Origin: CAZOOK01 sp964581385
GTDB lineage: Bacteria; Pseudomonadota; Gammaproteobacteria; Nevskiales; Nevskiaceae
Length of the DNA stretch: 64,000 nt
Direction: 5' to 3'
Assembly (NCBI GenBank): GCA_964581385.1
Contig: CAZOOK010000023.1
Location: 1-64,000 of the forward strand
Shown: positions 36,903-45,663 of the stretch, in pieces
Layout: each line of letters begins with the position of its first letter
Position numbering within the stretch: the first letter of the stretch is position 1
Notes under the pieces: generated by a model
What the model was told of the DNA's origin: nothing
What the model saw: only the letters and a program-made list of their open reading frames with translations
The model's database searches: none
Translations under genes and position numbers: made by a program

Positions 36903-37478
36903 GTGAAAAAAAATCTGATCATCTTTGCCATCGTGGGTCTGGCGATTCTCGCTGGCGCTGGCAGCGCGATGGTGCGTCTTCTGGTTTTTCCCGATTCTTC
37001 GTCGATAAGAGTCGGTCCCTGGCGCACGTCGCCGGCGACGGGCAGCGAAAACGCGGGTCCGACGCTGCGAGCGATCATTGCGGCCAACGGCTTGCTGGCG
37101 CTGACTCACAAGGAGGCAATCTATTTCGTCGCGGCGACGGATTCGTCGGGATCGTTCCTGTCCGGCAGTTGCCGTTACCGCGTTGAAGGCCGCGATCCGG
37201 ATGCGCGCTGGTGGAGTCTGACGGTGTATGGGCTCGACCGCTTTCTGATTCCGAATCCGGCAAAACGCTATTCGGCGAGCGGCGCAAATGTAACGCGCGA
37301 TGCGCAGGGACGCTTTACGATCCGGCTCGCGAGCGCGGCGCAGGCGGGTAATTGGATTTTTGTGGTACCCGGCCATCAGTTTTTGCTGAATCTTCGCGCT
37401 TACAATCCGTCACCAGCGATGCTGGCCAATCCGGGTGGAGCTGAATTGCCGTCGATCATCCGCGAGGGCTGCGCATGA
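36903..37478 (+). CDS. DUF1214-domain exported protein
   Basis: A 191-residue protein with an N-terminal signal anchor (LIIFAIVGLAILAGAGSA, about residues 5-22). The C-terminal half carries the DUF1214 pattern: DARWWSLTVYGLDRFLIPN, RYSASGANV and NWIFVVPGHQFLLNLRAYNP. DUF1214 usually follows DUF1254 in one long protein; here the two parts are separate genes overlapping by ATGA at 37475. Function is not established for the family. Confidence 0.8.
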   Translation: MKKNLIIFAIVGLAILAGAGSAMVRLLVFPDSSSIRVGPWRTSPATGSENAGPTLRAIIAANGLLALTHKEAIYFVAATDSSGSFLSGSCRYRVEGRDPDARWWSLTVYGLDRFLIPNPAKRYSASGANVTRDAQGRFTIRLASAAQAGNWIFVVPGHQFLLNLRAYNPSPAMLANPGGAELPSIIREGCA

Positions 37479-38044
37479 AGCCGGGGCTGAAACGCGGGCT
37501 GTTCTTCGTGCTGCTGTTCATGGGCGTAGGGGCGGCGGTGCACGAGGCGACGATTCTGCTAGCGCCGCGAATACTGATGGAACTGGCGATGCGCAGGCTC
37601 GAACACATCGCGCATGGAATCAATCGAATCGCGCACGGGCCGCGTGTGGACGAGAAGCGCCGCGAGATCGTGATGCCGAGTCCCGATCTGCTTTATTCGC
37701 AATGTGTCTACGACTTGCGCGATGGGCCGCTGCGCATCAGCGCGGAAGTTCCGCAGGGAACCTATTGGTCGCTGTCCGCTTATGACGAGCGCACGGATAA
37801 TTTTTATGTGGTCAACGATCGTACTGCTGGCGGCAAGGGGATCGCGCTGGTGCTCGCCGCCGAAGGGCAGACTGTATCCGCCGCGGCTGCCGGACTGCCG
37901 GTGGTGCGCTCGCCAAGCCGCCGCGGTGTGCTGCTGTTTCGCACGCTGATCGACGGCGAGGCGCGGTTCGCAGAGGTCGATGCGGCACGCCGACATGCGG
38001 ATTGCACGCCGCTCGAACTGACCGCTTCGCCATCTACTCGATGA
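37475..38044 (+). CDS. DUF1254-domain exported protein
   Basis: A 189-residue protein with a signal anchor (residues 8-28, LFFVLLFMGVGAAVHEATILL). The body has IVMPSPDLLYSQCVYDLRDG and PLRISAEVPQGTYWSLSAYD, typical of DUF1254. It is coupled to the DUF1214 gene by a four-base overlap, so the two products probably work as one complex. Its 3' end overlaps the converging alpha-E gene by 11 bases. Confidence 0.8.
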   Translation: MKPGLKRGLFFVLLFMGVGAAVHEATILLAPRILMELAMRRLEHIAHGINRIAHGPRVDEKRREIVMPSPDLLYSQCVYDLRDGPLRISAEVPQGTYWSLSAYDERTDNFYVVNDRTAGGKGIALVLAAEGQTVSAAAAGLPVVRSPSRRGVLLFRTLIDGEARFAEVDAARRHADCTPLELTASPSTR

Positions 38045-38963
38045 AATAGGCCTCGGCCAGCGCCTTGTGCAGATCGCCGAGGCCGATCTGGATTTCGTCC
38101 ATGACCTGCGGCAGCGCGCCGTCGGTCGCCAGCAACGCTTCGAGGTTGGCATCGCGCACCAGCGCCCGCGTGCGCTCGATCGCGCGCTCGATGCCGCGAT
38201 TGCCCGGCAGCTGCGGCACCATCTCCGCGACATCGGAGAGACAAAACATCACGCTGCGCGGGAATTCGCGGTTCTGCAGTAGGAAGCGCAGCACGCGCGG
38301 ACCGGTGACGCGCTCGCGCATGTGGCGGCGATACATCTGGTACGCGGTCAACGAGCGCAGCACGCTCATCCACTGTATGTTCTGGAATGGTGTCAGGCTC
38401 GATTGGTCGCGCAGCAGCGGCACCGAGCGCACATCGAGGATGCGCGTCGTCATGTCGGCCTGCTCGAGGCTGGCGCCGATGCGCATGAACAGATAGCCGA
38501 CGTCGTGGCTCATCGTTGTCATCAGCACGCCATAGACGAGTAGTGTGCCGCTGATGACTTGGCCGAGAAAGTTGATGCGCTGGGCGCGACTGATGTCGGT
38601 TTCGCTGCGCTCGGTCACGAACAGGTGCAGGTCGTTGAGGCGCTCCCAGACTTCGCGCGGCACGGTGTCGCGCGATACGCGCAGGATTTCGCGCGCGCTG
38701 TTCAGCGACGATTTGATCGAACCCGGATTGCGTTCGTCGATGGTCAGGAAGCGGACGACGTTTTCCTCATTCGCCTGCTCGTGGAGTGACTTGAACAGCG
38801 TATCCGCGCCGACGATCTCGATTAGCGGTGCCCAGCCTAGTGTGACGCGGCGCGGCAGATCGAGCAGCAGGTTCGCGTTGACGTTGATCAGTCGCGCGGT
38901 GTTTTCGGCGCGTTGGACGTAGCGGCCGAACCAGTAGAGGTTTTCTGCGACGCGGGAAAGCAT
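38034..38963 (-). CDS. alpha-E domain-containing protein
   Basis: A 309-residue all-helical protein of the alpha-E (COG2307) family. The start MLSRVAENLYWFGRYVQRAENTA is the classic N-terminus, and QWMSVLRSLTAYQMYRR near residue 200 is conserved. The family regularly accompanies circularly permuted ATP-grasp enzymes, as here (upstream gene 39106-40620), and is thought to take part in making an unknown peptide. The start at 38963 replaces a longer frame that runs through repeat-like sequence. The usual third member, a transglutaminase-like protein, is absent nearby. Confidence 0.9.
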   Translation of the reverse strand: MLSRVAENLYWFGRYVQRAENTARLINVNANLLLDLPRRVTLGWAPLIEIVGADTLFKSLHEQANEENVVRFLTIDERNPGSIKSSLNSAREILRVSRDTVPREVWERLNDLHLFVTERSETDISRAQRINFLGQVISGTLLVYGVLMTTMSHDVGYLFMRIGASLEQADMTTRILDVRSVPLLRDQSSLTPFQNIQWMSVLRSLTAYQMYRRHMRERVTGPRVLRFLLQNREFPRSVMFCLSDVAEMVPQLPGNRGIERAIERTRALVRDANLEALLATDGALPQVMDEIQIGLGDLHKALAEAYFIE

Positions 38964-38968
38964 GTTTA

Positions 38969-38998
38969 GTGAAGGGTGAGAAGTGAGGGGTGAGGGGG
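38969..38998. repeat. GTGAGG-rich dispersed repeat upstream of the alpha-E gene
   Basis: Units GTGAAGGGTGAG, AAGTGAGGGG and TGAGGGGG lie six bases upstream of the alpha-E start codon. They are one of four copies of a GTGAG/CTCAC repeat in this window, and may overlap the ribosome-binding region. Confidence 0.5.
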
Positions 38999-39105
38999 AA
39001 AAGCGGAGCGCCGGAAATTCACATCTTCGAATAAGTGGTGCAGCCTTTTTGTTCTCCTGACAGGCGGCATCGCCGCCGACCTCACAGCGAGCGTGGCGAG
39101 CGACC

Positions 39106-40620
39106 TCACGCCTCACCTTCGGAGTCGACGATCCACGTATCCTTGCTGCCTCCGCCCTGCGAGCTGTTGACGACCAGCGAACCTTTCACCAGCGCGACGC
39201 GCGTGAGTCCGCCGGTGGTGACGTAAGTGCTTTCGCCGCGCGACAGGATGAACGGGCGCAGATCGAGATGGCGTGGCTCGACCCCTTCGTCGGTGATTGT
39301 GGGACCAGTGGATAGCGACAGTGTAGGCTGGGCGATGTAGTTGCGCGGATTTTTCTGAATCAGCTCGCGGAAGCGCTCATGCTCAGCCTTGCTCGCGCGC
39401 GGGCCGATCAGCATGCCGTAGCCGCCGGATTCGTTGGCTGGCTTTACGACTAGCTTTTCAATGTTGGCGAGTACGTGCTTGCGTTGCTTGGTATCCATGC
39501 ACAGATAGGTCGGCACATTCGGCAGGATCGGTTCCTCGCCGAGGTAATACTTGATCATCTGCGGCACGAAGGCGTAGACCGCCTTGTCGTCGGCGACGCC
39601 AGCGCCCGGCGCGTTGGCGAGCGCGACATTGCCGCGAATCCATGCGCGCATCACGCCTTTGACGCCGAGAATCGAGTCGGGCCGGAATGCTTCCGGGTCG
39701 ATGAACAGATCGTCGATGCGGCGATAGATCACATCGACGCGCTTGGGCCCATAGATCGTGCGCATATAGACGCAGTCGTCGTTGTCGACGAACAGATCGG
39801 TGCCTTCGACCAGCTCGATGCCCATCTGTTGCGCGAGATAAGCGTGCTCGAAATACGCGGAATTGAAGATGCCGGGCGTGAGCAGCACCATCGTCGGCGT
39901 CTCGCCGGGACGTGGAGATAGCGAGGCGAGCGTGTCGTAAAGCTGCGCCGGGTAATCGTCCACCGGCAGGATCGTCGCTGTCTCGAACAATTCCGGCCAC
40001 ACACGTTTGATGACGGCGCGGTTTTCGAGCATGTAGGACACGCCGGACGGTACGCGCAGGTTGTCTTCCAGCACGTACATGGTGCCGTCGCGGTCACGCA
40101 CCAGATCGCTGCCGCAGATGTGCGCCCAGACGCCGTGCTTGGGGGTGACGCCGACACACTGCTTGCGGAAATTCACCGATTCGGCGAGCAGCTCCGCGGG
40201 GAAGATCTTGTCGCGGATGATCTTCTGCTCGCCGTACAGATCCTGGATGAAGTGGTTGAGCGCATTGACTCTTTGCTTGAGTCCGCGCTCGGTGCGCTCC
40301 CATTCCGTGCGCGGAATGACCCGCGGCAGGATGTCAAACGGCCACGCGCGATCGAGCGTCTTGCCTTCCGAATAGACCGTGAAGGTGATGCCCATGACCT
40401 TGATCGCCAGATCGGCCGCGAGGCGGCGGTCGGCCAGATCCTTGGCGCTGAGCCCCTGAAGGTAATTGAACAACTGGCGCGCAGCGGGGCGCGGCTCGCT
40501 GGCCGCAACGAAAGTCTCGTCGTAAACGTCCCCGCAACGATATTCCCGCCAATCCAAGCGCATGCGAGTGTCCGGCTCCTGATTGCGGGCGATTATCGTC
40601 TGCTCGTTCTGGCTTTGCAT
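39106..40620 (-). CDS. circularly permuted type 2 ATP-grasp protein
   Basis: A 504-residue protein of the COG2308 family, predicted to form amide bonds between peptides with ATP. Key segments are YDETFVAASEPR, RVIPRTEWERTERGLKQR, YVLEDNLRVPSGVSYMLENR (about residues 183-202), GPKRVDVIYRRIDD and LVVKPANESGGYGMLIGP (about 390-407), the nucleotide-binding part. ATG 40563 (MRLDWREYRCGD) fits the family start better than the listed 40620. It is upstream of the alpha-E gene, its usual partner, with 142 bases between them. The product of the pathway is unknown. Confidence 0.9.
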   Translation of the reverse strand: MQSQNEQTIIARNQEPDTRMRLDWREYRCGDVYDETFVAASEPRPAARQLFNYLQGLSAKDLADRRLAADLAIKVMGITFTVYSEGKTLDRAWPFDILPRVIPRTEWERTERGLKQRVNALNHFIQDLYGEQKIIRDKIFPAELLAESVNFRKQCVGVTPKHGVWAHICGSDLVRDRDGTMYVLEDNLRVPSGVSYMLENRAVIKRVWPELFETATILPVDDYPAQLYDTLASLSPRPGETPTMVLLTPGIFNSAYFEHAYLAQQMGIELVEGTDLFVDNDDCVYMRTIYGPKRVDVIYRRIDDLFIDPEAFRPDSILGVKGVMRAWIRGNVALANAPGAGVADDKAVYAFVPQMIKYYLGEEPILPNVPTYLCMDTKQRKHVLANIEKLVVKPANESGGYGMLIGPRASKAEHERFRELIQKNPRNYIAQPTLSLSTGPTITDEGVEPRHLDLRPFILSRGESTYVTTGGLTRVALVKGSLVVNSSQGGGSKDTWIVDSEGEA

Positions 40621-40733
40621 TGATCTCAGGGGCGGGGCTCACTAACCTAGCGGGATTCTTCGCAAAACTCAGGCCATCCGGCGGTAATGAACGCCGGCAA
40701 CGAAGACCAGCAACATCGGTAACATATAGCCCC

Positions 40734-41498
40734 GTGCCCGCCCCGACCCGTACTCGTAAAATCGCCGCCGAACTCAAAGGCCGCATGCTGTCCGTCACGC
40801 GCCTGCGCGTGCTGGAACCTGATCTCGACGGCATCGGCGGCCAGATCGATGCGCTGGCCGTGCAGATTCCGCAGGCAGTGAAGGGCATGGCGGTCGTCAT
40901 TGAATCCGACATCGAAGTCGATCTGCCCGCGTTGCTGAAGCGCCTGCGGCAGGTGGGCATGCAGCCGCTCGGAGTCATCGATGGCGCGCTCAATGCCGCC
41001 GCGCAGGACTGCGGACTGCCGGTGTTGTCCAAGGAAGTCGGCCGCACCAGCGCGCCGCGCGATATGCCTGCTGCGACGGCGGAGCCCGAATCCGAGCCGG
41101 CGCCCCCGAAAGCCGCTGCGGCGCCGCCACCGGAACCCGCCGCGGCAGCGGGTGTCACTAAACGGCGGGCGGCACGCATCATCAGCGAGCCGGTGCGTTC
41201 GGGTCAGCAGATTTACGCCGAAGGCGGCGACCTGATCGTCTTGAATACCGTCAGCCCCGGCGCGGAAGTAATTGCCGATGGCTGTATCCACATCTACGGC
41301 AAGCTCGGCGGTCGCGCGATCGCGGGCGCACGCGGCGACGAAACCGCGCGTATCTTTTGTCGCAAGCTGGAAGCTGAGCTGCTGGCCATCGCCGGCTTTT
41401 ATATGGTCGCAGAACAGCTCAAGGACGCGCCGCGCGGGCAGCCGGCGCAAGTATGTTTAGAAAACGGACGGCTCAAGATCGAGCCGCACACCGTGTAA
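40734..41498 (+). CDS. minC: septum site-determining protein MinC
   Basis: A 254-residue inhibitor of FtsZ assembly. The N-domain (about residues 10-100) includes ELKGRMLSVTRLRVLEPDL. A Pro/Ala-rich linker (about 115-145) leads to the C-terminal beta-helix (GQQIYAEGGDLIVLNTVSPGAEVIADGC). GTG 40734 was chosen because it precedes the domain directly; the open frame upstream is unrelated. First gene of minCDE. Confidence 0.92.
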   Translation: MPAPTRTRKIAAELKGRMLSVTRLRVLEPDLDGIGGQIDALAVQIPQAVKGMAVVIESDIEVDLPALLKRLRQVGMQPLGVIDGALNAAAQDCGLPVLSKEVGRTSAPRDMPAATAEPESEPAPPKAAAAPPPEPAAAAGVTKRRAARIISEPVRSGQQIYAEGGDLIVLNTVSPGAEVIADGCIHIYGKLGGRAIAGARGDETARIFCRKLEAELLAIAGFYMVAEQLKDAPRGQPAQVCLENGRLKIEPHTV

Positions 41499-41520
41499 CC
41501 GCTCAGTATTGGGGAAGACC

Positions 41521-42330
41521 TTGGCAAAGATCATCGTTGTGACATCCGGAAAGGGCGGCGTCGGCAAAACGACGACCAGTGCTTCATTTGCCTCCGGGCT
41601 GGCCATGCGCGGGCATAAGACCGCGGTCATCGATTTCGATGTCGGCTTACGCAATCTCGACCTCATCATGGGTTGCGAACGCCGCGTCGTGTTCGACTTC
41701 ATTAACGTCATCAACGGCGAAGCGACGTTGAAACAGGCGCTGATCAAGGACAAGCACATCGACAAGCTGTACATCCTCGCGGCCAGTCAGACGCGCGATA
41801 AGGACGCGCTGTCGGAGGAAGGTGTCGAGCGCGTGCTCAAGGAGCTGTCGAAGGACTTCGAATACATCATCTGCGATTCGCCGGCCGGTATCGAGAAGGG
41901 TGCCTTCCTGGCGATGTACTTCGCCGACGAGGCACTGGTCGTCACCAACCCAGAAGTGTCATCGGTGCGCGATTCCGACCGCGTGCTGGGCATCCTCTCG
42001 AGTAAGTCGTACCGGGCGGAAAAGGGTGAAGGCAAGGTCAAGGAACATCTTGTTCTTACGCGCTACAACGCGACGCGCGTGGCTAAGGGTGAAATGCTTT
42101 CGATCGATGACGTCAAGGACATCCTGGCAATCCCGCTGCTCGGCGTGATTCCCGAATCGCCGACCGTGCTGACCAGCTCCAACAGTGGTGTACCGGTGAT
42201 CCAAGACAAGGAAAGTGAGGCCGGCCAGGCGTATCACGATCTGGTTGCCCGATTCCTTGGCGACGAAAAGCCGCATCGCTTTATTACCGAGCAGAAGAAG
42301 GGCTTGCTCAGCAAGCTGTTCGGAGGCTGA
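41521..42330 (+). CDS. minD: septum site-determining ATPase MinD
   Basis: A 269-residue ParA/MinD ATPase. The deviant Walker A SGKGGVGKTT (about residues 9-18) begins just after the start. DFDVGLRNLDLIMG and CDSPAGIEKGA are Walker B-region motifs. The C-terminal KKGLLSKLFGG is the amphipathic membrane-targeting helix. The TTG at 41521 gives MAKIIVVTSGKGG, the family start; a TTG at 41509 is less likely. minE follows after one base. Confidence 0.96.
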   Translation: MAKIIVVTSGKGGVGKTTTSASFASGLAMRGHKTAVIDFDVGLRNLDLIMGCERRVVFDFINVINGEATLKQALIKDKHIDKLYILAASQTRDKDALSEEGVERVLKELSKDFEYIICDSPAGIEKGAFLAMYFADEALVVTNPEVSSVRDSDRVLGILSSKSYRAEKGEGKVKEHLVLTRYNATRVAKGEMLSIDDVKDILAIPLLGVIPESPTVLTSSNSGVPVIQDKESEAGQAYHDLVARFLGDEKPHRFITEQKKGLLSKLFGG

Positions 42331-42331
42331 T

Positions 42332-42592
42332 ATGGATTGGTTGAAAGTTTTCCGCGCCGACAAGAAGAACACTGCTCAGACCGCGAAGGAGCGGCTGATG
42401 ATCGCCGTCGCGCACCAACGTGCCGGCACCGAACACGGGCCGATGTATCTGCCGAGGATGCGCGAGGAACTGCTCGCCGTCGTCCGCAAGTATGTGCAAG
42501 TGCCGGACAATGCCGTGCAGTTCAACGTGCAGCGAGAGGATGGGCTCGAGGTATTGGAGATGAACATCACGCTGCCGGAGGCGGTGAGTTAG
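42332..42592 (+). CDS. minE: cell division topological specificity factor MinE
   Basis: An 86-residue protein that stimulates MinD ATPase and drives Min oscillation. MDWLKVF is the membrane-binding start, AKERLMIAVAHQRAG (about residues 18-32) is the MinD-binding helix, and REELLAVVRKYVQV the dimer core. Normal length. Last gene of the min operon, converging on the hydrolase gene. Confidence 0.95.
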   Translation: MDWLKVFRADKKNTAQTAKERLMIAVAHQRAGTEHGPMYLPRMREELLAVVRKYVQVPDNAVQFNVQREDGLEVLEMNITLPEAVS

Positions 42593-42623
42593 TAGTATCG
42601 GCGGCGTCGCCCCTGGGCGCGGT

Positions 42624-43520
42624 TCAGGATTCGAGGTGGCGCCGCATGAACTCGGCCGCTTCCGTCACGGCATCCTCGCCGGCCTGGAATATCGGCCAGT
42701 AGAGATGCCAGACGTGGAACATGTCTTTCCACACGTTCAACTGCGACGGCGTACCTGCCGCCAGTAGCTTTTCGTGCATCGCCTGATTGTCCGACAGAAA
42801 CACTTCGTCCCCGCCGACCTGGATCAGCGTCGGCGGCAGCTTGCGGAGATCGCCGAACAGCGGTGAGACGGTGGGTAGCCGCTGCTGCTCTTCGCGTGCG
42901 TACTGCGCGGAATACAGATCCACGGCCGCCTGCGAAACAATTAAGTCCTTCTCGGCGAGCGTTTTATAGCTGGCGCCATCGTTCAGCAGGTTGACCCAGG
43001 GGCTGATCGTCGCCATGCAAGCGGGCATCGGCAAACCCTGGTCTCTGGCGCTCATCAGCATCGCGAACGCGAGCCCTCCGCCGGCGGAATCGCCGGCTAC
43101 CGCCAGGCGTTGCGGCGTCTGCCCCAGGTTGAGAAGCGCACGGTACGCCGCGAACGCATCGTCCAGTGCAGCGGGATAGGGATGCTCCGGTGCCAGCCGG
43201 TAATCGACTATCAGGGCACGTCCCTGAATCTGCTGTGCCAACAGAGCGACTAGATGCCGATAGGCTTTCGGCGAGCCGATCGCATAGCCGCCGCCATGCA
43301 GGTAAAGCAGCGTGGGTCCGTCTGCGTGCGCGACCACCCACTCAGCGGGAACGCCGCCGATCTCGGTCGCTTCGATCCGGACGCCGGCGGGGACTCTGAA
43401 TTTGTCGCCGAAGCGATCGATCGTTCCGCGCATCATCGCCAGCGGAACGGTGGTTGCGGAAGGAAGACACGCCAGCATCTCGCGTATCTGATTGAGTTCT
43501 ACTTTTGCCATCGTCTCCAT
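42624..43520 (-). CDS. alpha/beta hydrolase, hormone-sensitive lipase family
   Basis: A 298-residue esterase. The oxyanion motif LLYLHGGGYAIGSP (about residues 71-84) and nucleophile elbow VAGDSAGGGLAF (about 141-152) identify the HSL group. The acid is probably in QVGGDEVFLSD (about 236-246) and the His in MFHVWHL. An ATG nine bases downstream (MAKVELNQ) is an alternative start. No signal peptide, so it is cytoplasmic. Substrate unknown. Confidence 0.9.
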   Translation of the reverse strand: METMAKVELNQIREMLACLPSATTVPLAMMRGTIDRFGDKFRVPAGVRIEATEIGGVPAEWVVAHADGPTLLYLHGGGYAIGSPKAYRHLVALLAQQIQGRALIVDYRLAPEHPYPAALDDAFAAYRALLNLGQTPQRLAVAGDSAGGGLAFAMLMSARDQGLPMPACMATISPWVNLLNDGASYKTLAEKDLIVSQAAVDLYSAQYAREEQQRLPTVSPLFGDLRKLPPTLIQVGGDEVFLSDNQAMHEKLLAAGTPSQLNVWKDMFHVWHLYWPIFQAGEDAVTEAAEFMRRHLES

Positions 43521-43693
43521 CCATCTGTTATTGAGTATTGGCAGCCGGAATATCGGTTCGATACCGACATCTATATCCGCAAGCTTACATGCTCGTGCAG
43601 CACTTTAAGGCCGCGAGCCCAAATGAAAGCCATCGCCGGACCGGTGGGATCAAATCCTCAGCAAATTGGAGGAGGACAATTTTGGCGCGTTAA

Positions 43694-44208
43694 GTTATCC
43701 AGTGGGGAATCGGCAGCGGGGAACGATTCACTCTGGGCGAGATACAGGGCAATCCGGAATTCCAATTGACCAAGCGCAAGGTCTGTGGCGCGGACGAAAT
43801 CGGAACGGATGGCGGCCTCACGGTACGGCTTATTCCGCACTGAAATGGTCGCTTCCGACGGCCTCAGCGCAGCACCCCGCAGGAAACCGGTTACGTTCTC
43901 TACGCCTCAAACGAGGGCCGGCTACGGGCAGATCGTATCGCTGTTGAAGCCCGGTATGGAGGGGAGGTCGTCTCCGCCCGATATCTATTCGCGGTTCCAC
44001 GGTCCGGCCTCTACGGCAAGCTCCAGCAGACTGCAGTCAGTGGAGACCGTTCGTTTCACGGCTCCGAAATCAACCCGGCGTTCGTGTTGGCGATCTCCGA
44101 GGCATCGGTCCCGCAACACTCTATATGCCCTCCGCTGGAGGTGCTTATGCACTTGGCGCAATTCTCAATATCGACGGCGGTCTGCAGGACACCAATCGGC
44201 CGTTCTGA
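43694..44208 (+). pseudogene. degenerate coding region, family not recognised
   Basis: The 839 bases between the hydrolase and the winged-helix gene hold no intact gene. From 43694 one frame reads protein-like sequence (GERFTLGEIQGNPEFQLTKR, then after an in-frame TGA at 43841-43843, TGYVLYASNEGRLRADRIAV and FHGSEINPAF). Near 44086 a one-base shift leads to GDLRGIGPATLYMPSAGGA and ends DTNRPF at 44208. One stop and one shift thus join an approximately 170-codon frame. I do not recognise the product. 43521-43693 and 44209-44359 appear non-coding. Confidence 0.4.
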
Positions 44209-44401
44209 CTTCCGCGTGTACGGGGTCGCGCATGCTCCAGTGCATCCCTAATCGAGGGGCAATTCCCACCCATTGGCTTCTTCCAGGGAACGGCGGCGCG
44301 ATGCCCTCCGCTGATATTTTCTCTAATAGAGCTACAATAATTTCTCCATTCACGCCATAATGAACGCTTGTCCACCCATTCGTAGAGGTTTTTCAAACGA
44401 C

Positions 44402-44920
44402 ATGCCCATCAAGAAAGCCCCAGGCAAACCCGCCACCGCAAGGAAAGCTCCCGCCAACCGTCAGCCGCAAGGTAGCGTCAGACCGCGCATCCTTGAACTG
44501 TTAGCGGCGGGTCCAATAACCCGCGGCGAACTCCTGAAGCGCGGCAAGTTCTCTCAGGCCTCTCTGTACCTGCATCTGAAAGCGCTGCGTAAAGCGGGCA
44601 CCGTTATTCCAAATGCGGATAATCGCAAGCTGATGCTGGCCAAGAACAAGGGAGCGATCGAGGAAGTTTCTGTTTCCGAAGTCGTCGAATCTCCGCGCGC
44701 TTCGAAAGCCTCCGCCTCGACATCTTCGGCACTGGTTCCCGCAACTACCGCGCGCGCGCTGCACGAAGCGCTCGACTCGGTGCTTTCCAGACTGTCGCCG
44801 ATCGCACGGCCGACGGAAAAGCTGCTGGTTCTGGAGCAACTGGCAAGCACGACACCGGGACCGGTCTCGGAAGTGCTGCAACTTCTGATCGACGACGTAC
44901 GCCGGCTGTCAGCGCTCTAG
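44402..44920 (+). CDS. winged-helix DNA-binding-like protein
   Basis: A 172-residue protein (ATG 44402; an in-frame ATG at 44360 would add 14 residues). After a basic Pro/Ala-rich leader, GSVRPRILELLAAGPITRGEL and FSQASLYLHLKALRKAGTVI (about residues 23-65) form a winged helix-turn-helix. The remainder is an Ala/Ser-rich linker and a helical C-terminal segment. The basic leader and single wHTH suggest a small nucleoid or regulatory protein. No closer family recognised. It is followed by a strong terminator. Confidence 0.6.
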   Translation: MPIKKAPGKPATARKAPANRQPQGSVRPRILELLAAGPITRGELLKRGKFSQASLYLHLKALRKAGTVIPNADNRKLMLAKNKGAIEEVSVSEVVESPRASKASASTSSALVPATTARALHEALDSVLSRLSPIARPTEKLLVLEQLASTTPGPVSEVLQLLIDDVRRLSAL

Positions 44921-44927
44921 CACCCCG

Positions 44928-44968
44928 CAAAAAGAACGCCGGATTCGTCCGGCGTTCTTTTTGTTTTT
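44928..44968 (+). terminator. intrinsic terminator
   Basis: A perfect 16-base-pair stem (44928-44943 with 44948-44963), core GAACGCCGGA-TTCG-TCCGGCGTTC, has A5 before and T5 after the core and continues into GTTTTTC. It begins seven bases after the winged-helix gene stop. The TTCG loop is the stable tetraloop type. Confidence 0.93.
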
Positions 44969-45173
44969 CGGAATTGATGAAGGTTTCGCGGTGCCGGCGT
45001 GACGGATATACGCCCGATCAATCCGGCCGCCGACGGTGGCCACAATCATTGCTTTCTCTATCACGAGGTCCGCGAACTCAGCGCGCGGCTCTGAGTGAAG
45101 GCAGGATGTGCTGCGGGAAAGCTATCCATTCTATTGCCGCCGTCAGCATTAGCGGCACACTGGAGCGCAGCTG

Positions 45174-45653
45174 ATGTGGACGATGTCGGTTCCGTGGTGG
45201 GAATTGGTGCTGCGTGGACTCATCGTCTACGTGTTTCTGCTGATCCTGCTACGTGTCACCGGCAAGCGGCAGGTCGGGCAGCTCGCACCCTTCGATCTGG
45301 TGCTGCTGCTGGTGCTATCGAACGCGGTGCAGAACGCGATGAACGCCGGCGACAATTCGCTGGTCGGCGGACTGATATCAGCGGTGACGCTGGTTGCGAT
45401 CAATTACTTGATCAGCGTGGCGACATTCCGCAGCAAGAAGCTGGAAGCAATCGTCGAGGGTCGTCCGCAGGTGCTGATCCACAACGGCCGCCTGTTTGAA
45501 GACGTGCTGCGGAGCGCTCAGCTGACTCAGCATGAGCTGCACGCCGCACTGCGCCAGGGCGGCTGCAGCTGCGTCGACGAGGTACAAACCGCGGTCCTCG
45601 AAAACAACGGCTCGATCAGCGTGATCCGCCGCAATTCCAATAGCGGCAAATAA
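45174..45653 (+). CDS. DUF421 (YetF-like) membrane protein
   Basis: A 159-residue protein. Three hydrophobic segments in the first 85 residues (including LVLRGLIVYVFLLILLRVTG) precede a small cytoplasmic domain with RPQVLIHNGRLFEDVLRSAQ and a final VLENNGSISVI, the pattern of DUF421. KRQVGQLAPFDLVLLLVLSN is the most conserved stretch. Function is not known for most members; YetF is tied to sporulation and membrane stress in bacilli. ATG 45174 is the only reasonable start. Confidence 0.85.
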   Translation: MWTMSVPWWELVLRGLIVYVFLLILLRVTGKRQVGQLAPFDLVLLLVLSNAVQNAMNAGDNSLVGGLISAVTLVAINYLISVATFRSKKLEAIVEGRPQVLIHNGRLFEDVLRSAQLTQHELHAALRQGGCSCVDEVQTAVLENNGSISVIRRNSNSGK

Positions 45654-45663
45654 CCCGCAGCCG

